Under the pieces are notes generated by a model, which did not search any database, was not told the origin of the DNA, and saw only the letters and a list, made by a program, of their open reading frames with translations. The position numbers were made by a program, and so were the translations under genes. Shown in pieces: positions 55,760 to 64,000 of a stretch of DNA of 64,000 bases; positions within the stretch are counted from its first letter, which is position 1, and each line of letters begins with the position of its first letter. Source of the DNA: Pseudomonas eucalypticola (GTDB lineage Bacteria; Pseudomonadota; Gammaproteobacteria; Pseudomonadales; Pseudomonadaceae); contig NZ_CP056030.1 of NCBI RefSeq assembly GCF_013374995.1, positions 2,016,501 through 2,080,500 on the forward strand. The letters run 5' to 3'.

Positions 55760-56206
55760 TCAATTACGAATCAGGCTGAGGCTGTGCAGCGGGTGCTCCA
55801 GGTAGTCGTCGATGCATTGCAGCAACAGTTCGCTGCGCCAGCGGGCTTTCTGCGCGATGATCTCGTCGCGGGTCAGCCATTGCGGGCCGATGATGCCGTG
55901 GTCCAGCTTTCGCTCGGGGTCATGGTGCAGCGGCCTGCCGGCAAAACACACCCGCTGGTACGTGATGCCGTTGCTGGGCGCGGTATACAGGTAGATGCCG
56001 ACCACGCCGGTGAGCTCGACGTCGTAACCGGTTTCCTCGACGGTTTCGCGAATGGCCGCCTCGATCAGGCTCTCGTCGGGCTCCAGGTGCCCGGCAGGCT
56101 GGTTGAGCACGGCGCGACCGCCCTTGAGTTCTTCGACCAGCAGGAAACGGCCTTGGTCTTCGATGACGGTGGCGACGGTGACATGGGGGATCCAGGGGCG
56201 CATGGG
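55760..56206 (-). CDS. nudJ: Nudix hydrolase, NudJ-like
   Basis: 148-aa pyrophosphohydrolase. The complete Nudix box is present at about residues 44-66 (G-x5-E-x7-REUxEExGU, with RETVEETG). The leading HVTVATVIEDQGRFLLVEE and the LNQPAGHLE stretch follow E. coli NudJ, which acts on nucleoside phosphates and thiamine-precursor pyrophosphates. ATG at 56206 has AAGGAGG upstream. An open frame runs further upstream through the palindromic element, but that part is not coding. Confidence 0.9.
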   Translation of the reverse strand, partial: PMRPWIPHVTVATVIEDQGRFLLVEELKGGRAVLNQPAGHLEPDESLIEAAIRETVEETGYDVELTGVVGIYLYTAPSNGITYQRVCFAGRPLHHDPERKLDHGIIGPQWLTRDEIIAQKARWRSELLLQCIDDYLEHPLHSLSLIRN

Positions 56207-56263
56207 CCCTCCTTTCAGTCGGGAGCAGGTCGTTTGTAGCTTACAGTCTGTGGCAAAAAAGTT

Positions 56264-56704
56264 TTCCACGGATTGCCGAGAAAACTGGTGGTCTTTACAA
56301 AGATCTGTAGTGAACAAACAAGGCAGACGAGGTGATCTCACAGGCGTAACTGGCCCGAAACGGATGTGGGACCGGGCTTGCCCGGGAAGCGCCGTGCGGA
56401 CGGCGCTCGATCTCAACAGCGACACAACAACATCGCCTGGCGCCTGGGGGCCCTGTGCGATCTCAAGCCAGGAGCTCCGCTGAGCCTTCTGTCGGCATGG
56501 CTTGAAATCGCACCAGGGCCAATAGGTGCATGTCTTGGTTTTTCCTGCGCCTTTGAAACCGAGCGCCGCCCGCGCGGCGCTTCCCAGGCAAGCCTGGTCC
56601 CACATCTGTTTCGGGCCAGTCATGTCTGTGAGAGCACCTGGTCCGCCTTGTTTGTTCACTACAGATCTTTGTAGGCGCCACCCACGTTTCCGGCAATCCG
56701 TGAA
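56264..56704. repeat. ~440-bp imperfect palindrome (possible MITE-like element)
   Basis: The left arm (about 56264-56416) and the reverse complement of the right arm (about 56556-56704) align over some 150 bases with few changes. Both contain CACGGATTGCCG at the outer end, then AAAGATCTGTAGTGAACA, CTGGCCCGAAAC and GATGTGGGACC, which runs into a REP-type GGGAAGCGCCG. The inner sequence also folds back weakly, with GTGCGAT...ATCGCAC at the centre (56456-56513). No transposase frame is present. It fills the gap between nudJ and the idh terminator. Confidence 0.9.
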
Positions 56705-56714
56705 GAACCAAAAA

Positions 56715-56740
56715 AAAGCCCCAGCGCAGGCTGGGGCTTT
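56715..56740. terminator. idh terminator
   Basis: AAAGCCCCAGC-gcag-GCTGGGGCTTT with a run of eight T on the minus strand, 16 bp past the idh stop. Confidence 0.93.
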
Positions 56741-56755
56741 CTTGAGGCTTGAAGC

Positions 56756-60617
<3,862 letters not shown>

Positions 60618-60630
60618 CCGGCGGTACGAA

Positions 60631-60658
60631 AAAAGCCGGCCTTCCTGGCCGGTTTTTT
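60631..60658. terminator. icd terminator
   Basis: AAAAGCCGGCC-loop-GGCCGGTTTTTT, 14 bp after the icd stop, with T-runs on both strands. It also serves as the end of cspD transcription from the other side. Confidence 0.9.
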
Positions 60659-60717
60659 GTTTCGAGATTTGTGTTGGCTGGCCCCCGGGCAAGCCTCGGG
60701 AGCCAGGTGGCACAGTC

Positions 60718-60978
60718 TCAGGCGTTGGCGGCCTGGTGTTCGGCCACAGGAGCGGCGACAGGCGAGGGGGTGTCAGTGGCAGCGCTAATTTCGACGGCGT
60801 GCAGGCCCTTGGGGCCCTGGATGATTTCGAATTTGACGGGCTGGCCGGCCTTGAGGGTCTTGTAGCCATCCATCTTGATGGCCGAGTAGTGGGCGAACAG
60901 GTCTTCGCTTTTGCCCTCTTCAACGATGAAGCCATAGCCTTTGGCGTTGTTGAACCACTTGACCTTACCGTTTGCCAT
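60718..60978 (-). CDS. cspD: cold-shock-domain protein CspD
   Basis: 86-aa nucleic-acid-binding protein with one cold-shock domain (residues 1-66): [16 protein letters not shown] contains RNP1, and DLFAHYSAI the RNP2 region. A short Ala/Pro tail follows. The ATG at 60978 lies 8 nt from AGAGGGA; an ATG two codons earlier is too close to it. In E. coli CspD inhibits replication in stationary phase. It is divergent from clpS, as in other pseudomonads. Confidence 0.94.
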   Translation of the reverse strand: MANGKVKWFNNAKGYGFIVEEGKSEDLFAHYSAIKMDGYKTLKAGQPVKFEIIQGPKGLHAVEISAATDTPSPVAAPVAEHQAANA

Positions 60979-61205
60979 GCTCATATCCCTCTGCAAAGGA
61001 CTCCATCTCTGGAGTATCATCCACTTCATCCGGCATCGGACCGATCAAAAAATTTGGTTGACTGCGCGGACCTTTATTCCCCAATGTGGGTTCTATTGTT
61101 TGTAACACCGTTTTGCCGATAGTCAAGGTCATGCGGCGGCCGGGCTTACAGCCGGTCACAAGGTCAACACCCAACCCTATTCGCTCAACCATGAACCTTC
61201 TTTCC

Positions 61206-61568
61206 ATGCATGCAATCAGCCAGATTCGACTAACATTCAATCAGGATCGCCCGCAATCGGATGAGGACGATTCAGCGGGCCTGGCCGTACAGGAATCCAA
61301 GCCGGCCTTGAAGGCGCCACCCATGTATAAGGTGGTTTTGTTTAACGATGACTACACACCGATGGATTTCGTCGTCGAAGTGCTCGAGGTGTTTTTCAAC
61401 CTTAACCGCGAGCTGGCGACCAAGGTCATGCTCGCCGTCCACACGGAAGGGCGAGCCGTATGTGGATTGTTCACCCGCGACATCGCCGAGACAAAGGCCA
61501 TGCAGGTCAATCAATACGCCAGGGAAAGCCAGCATCCGCTACTCTGTGAAATCGAGAAGGACGGTTAA
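61206..61568 (+). CDS. clpS: ClpS adaptor for ClpAP protease
   Basis: 120-aa adaptor that delivers N-degron substrates to ClpAP. The substrate pocket motif [18 protein letters not shown] and the His of [11 protein letters not shown] are conserved. Start [11 protein letters not shown] at 61206 matches the family start; no strong ribosome-binding site is seen, and [10 protein letters not shown] at 61191 is possible. clpA begins 30 bp downstream. Confidence 0.94.
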   Translation: MHAISQIRLTFNQDRPQSDEDDSAGLAVQESKPALKAPPMYKVVLFNDDYTPMDFVVEVLEVFFNLNRELATKVMLAVHTEGRAVCGLFTRDIAETKAMQVNQYARESQHPLLCEIEKDG

Positions 61569-61598
61569 TCGCCGACCACTTGGGTATGAGGTGAAGCT

Positions 61599-63869
<2,271 letters not shown>

Positions 63870-63939
63870 CGCCGTTGGGGCCGCTGCCGTCACGCGGCAG
63901 CGGCTACCCAGGCGGGCGTGCAAATGTAGCGGCCACACA

Positions 63940-63967
63940 AAAACGCCCGGCATGCGCCGGGCGTTTT
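63940..63967. terminator. bidirectional terminator between clpA and infA
   Basis: AAAACGCCCGGC-atgc-GCCGGGCGTTTT with T-runs on both strands, between convergent clpA and infA. Confidence 0.92.
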
Positions 63968-63979
63968 CGTGTGTGCTGC

Positions 63980-64000
63980 TTAACGAGCGCGGTAGGTAAT
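63980..64000 (-). CDS. infA: translation initiation factor IF-1 (3' end only)
   Basis: Reading the minus strand into the window edge gives ITYRAR followed by TAA at 63982-63980, the invariant C-terminus of bacterial IF-1. Its position after clpA agrees with the Pseudomonas gene order clpS-clpA-infA. The rest lies outside the window. Confidence 0.8.
   Translation of the reverse strand: MTYRAR

Noticed and set aside
56207..56659. In-frame N-terminal extension of the Nudix protein through the palindrome
   Set aside because: The Nudix family begins at MRPWIPHVT with a strong ribosome-binding site. The extension is translated from the inverted repeat and resembles nothing.
60965..61240. 91-codon minus-strand frame upstream of cspD
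   Set aside because: It overlaps the clpS start and the cspD start on the cspD strand, and lies in the divergent promoter region. It has no recognisable features.

Overview
The window is a high-GC chromosomal segment that reads as a Pseudomonas genome, most likely of the fluorescens group. The evidence is the gene order idh / icd / cspD-clpS-clpA / infA, a nuoA-N operon with fused nuoCD, the order nudJ-mnmA-hflD-purB, a monomeric NADP-isocitrate dehydrogenase, two-gene phnWX with a LysR regulator, and REP-type palindromes of the GTGGGA...TCCCAC kind. This placement is inferred from gene content and order, not from a search.

Layout, left to right. 1-4.1 kb: a LysR-controlled catabolic operon (SDR dehydrogenase, AroE paralogue, MHS-family transporter cut by the window edge), then a remnant of msrB. 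4.4-5.6 kb: a GAF-EAL cyclic-di-GMP protein. 5.7-13.1 kb: a peptide ABC importer yejFEB with two tandem, different yejA binding proteins. 13.1-21.8 kb: housekeeping genes (mltD, gloB, a methyltransferase-like gene, rnhA, a seven-copy 118-bp repeat array, a MalY/PatB aminotransferase, dnaQ overlapping a GNAT gene, a LysR regulator and a small unknown protein). 22-25.6 kb: an FMN reductase and the aminoethylphosphonate pathway phnWX with its divergent regulator, which appears to start at ATA. 25.7-32.4 kb: a YebC paralogue, a lipoprotein esterase, and a 1553-aa LRR protein with a C-terminal NEL (IpaH/SspH-type) ubiquitin-ligase domain that keeps the CxD catalytic motif. 32.5-47.5 kb: the complete respiratory complex I operon. 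47.5-49.8 kb: aceA, with an orphan promoter overlapped by a near-perfect Fur box on one side, and a long leader with an RccR-like palindrome on the other. 49.8-56.2 kb: a secretin-N0-like protein, a GNAT, the uL16 hydroxylase, purB, hflD, mnmA and nudJ. 56.2-64 kb: a ~440-bp imperfect palindrome, the two isocitrate dehydrogenases (idh, icd), cspD, clpS, clpA and the 3' end of infA.

Two themes tie the genes together. Much of the right half concerns central carbon flow and energy: isocitrate is used by AceA and by two different IDHs, and the NADH from the cycle is oxidised by complex I. Accessory content is modest. The items I rate most worth following up are the NEL-domain effector, the Fur-box promoter with no obvious protein target, the palindromic and tandem REP-related elements, and the apparent non-ATG start of the phosphonate regulator.

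I see no tRNA, rRNA, insertion sequence with a transposase, prophage or CRISPR array.
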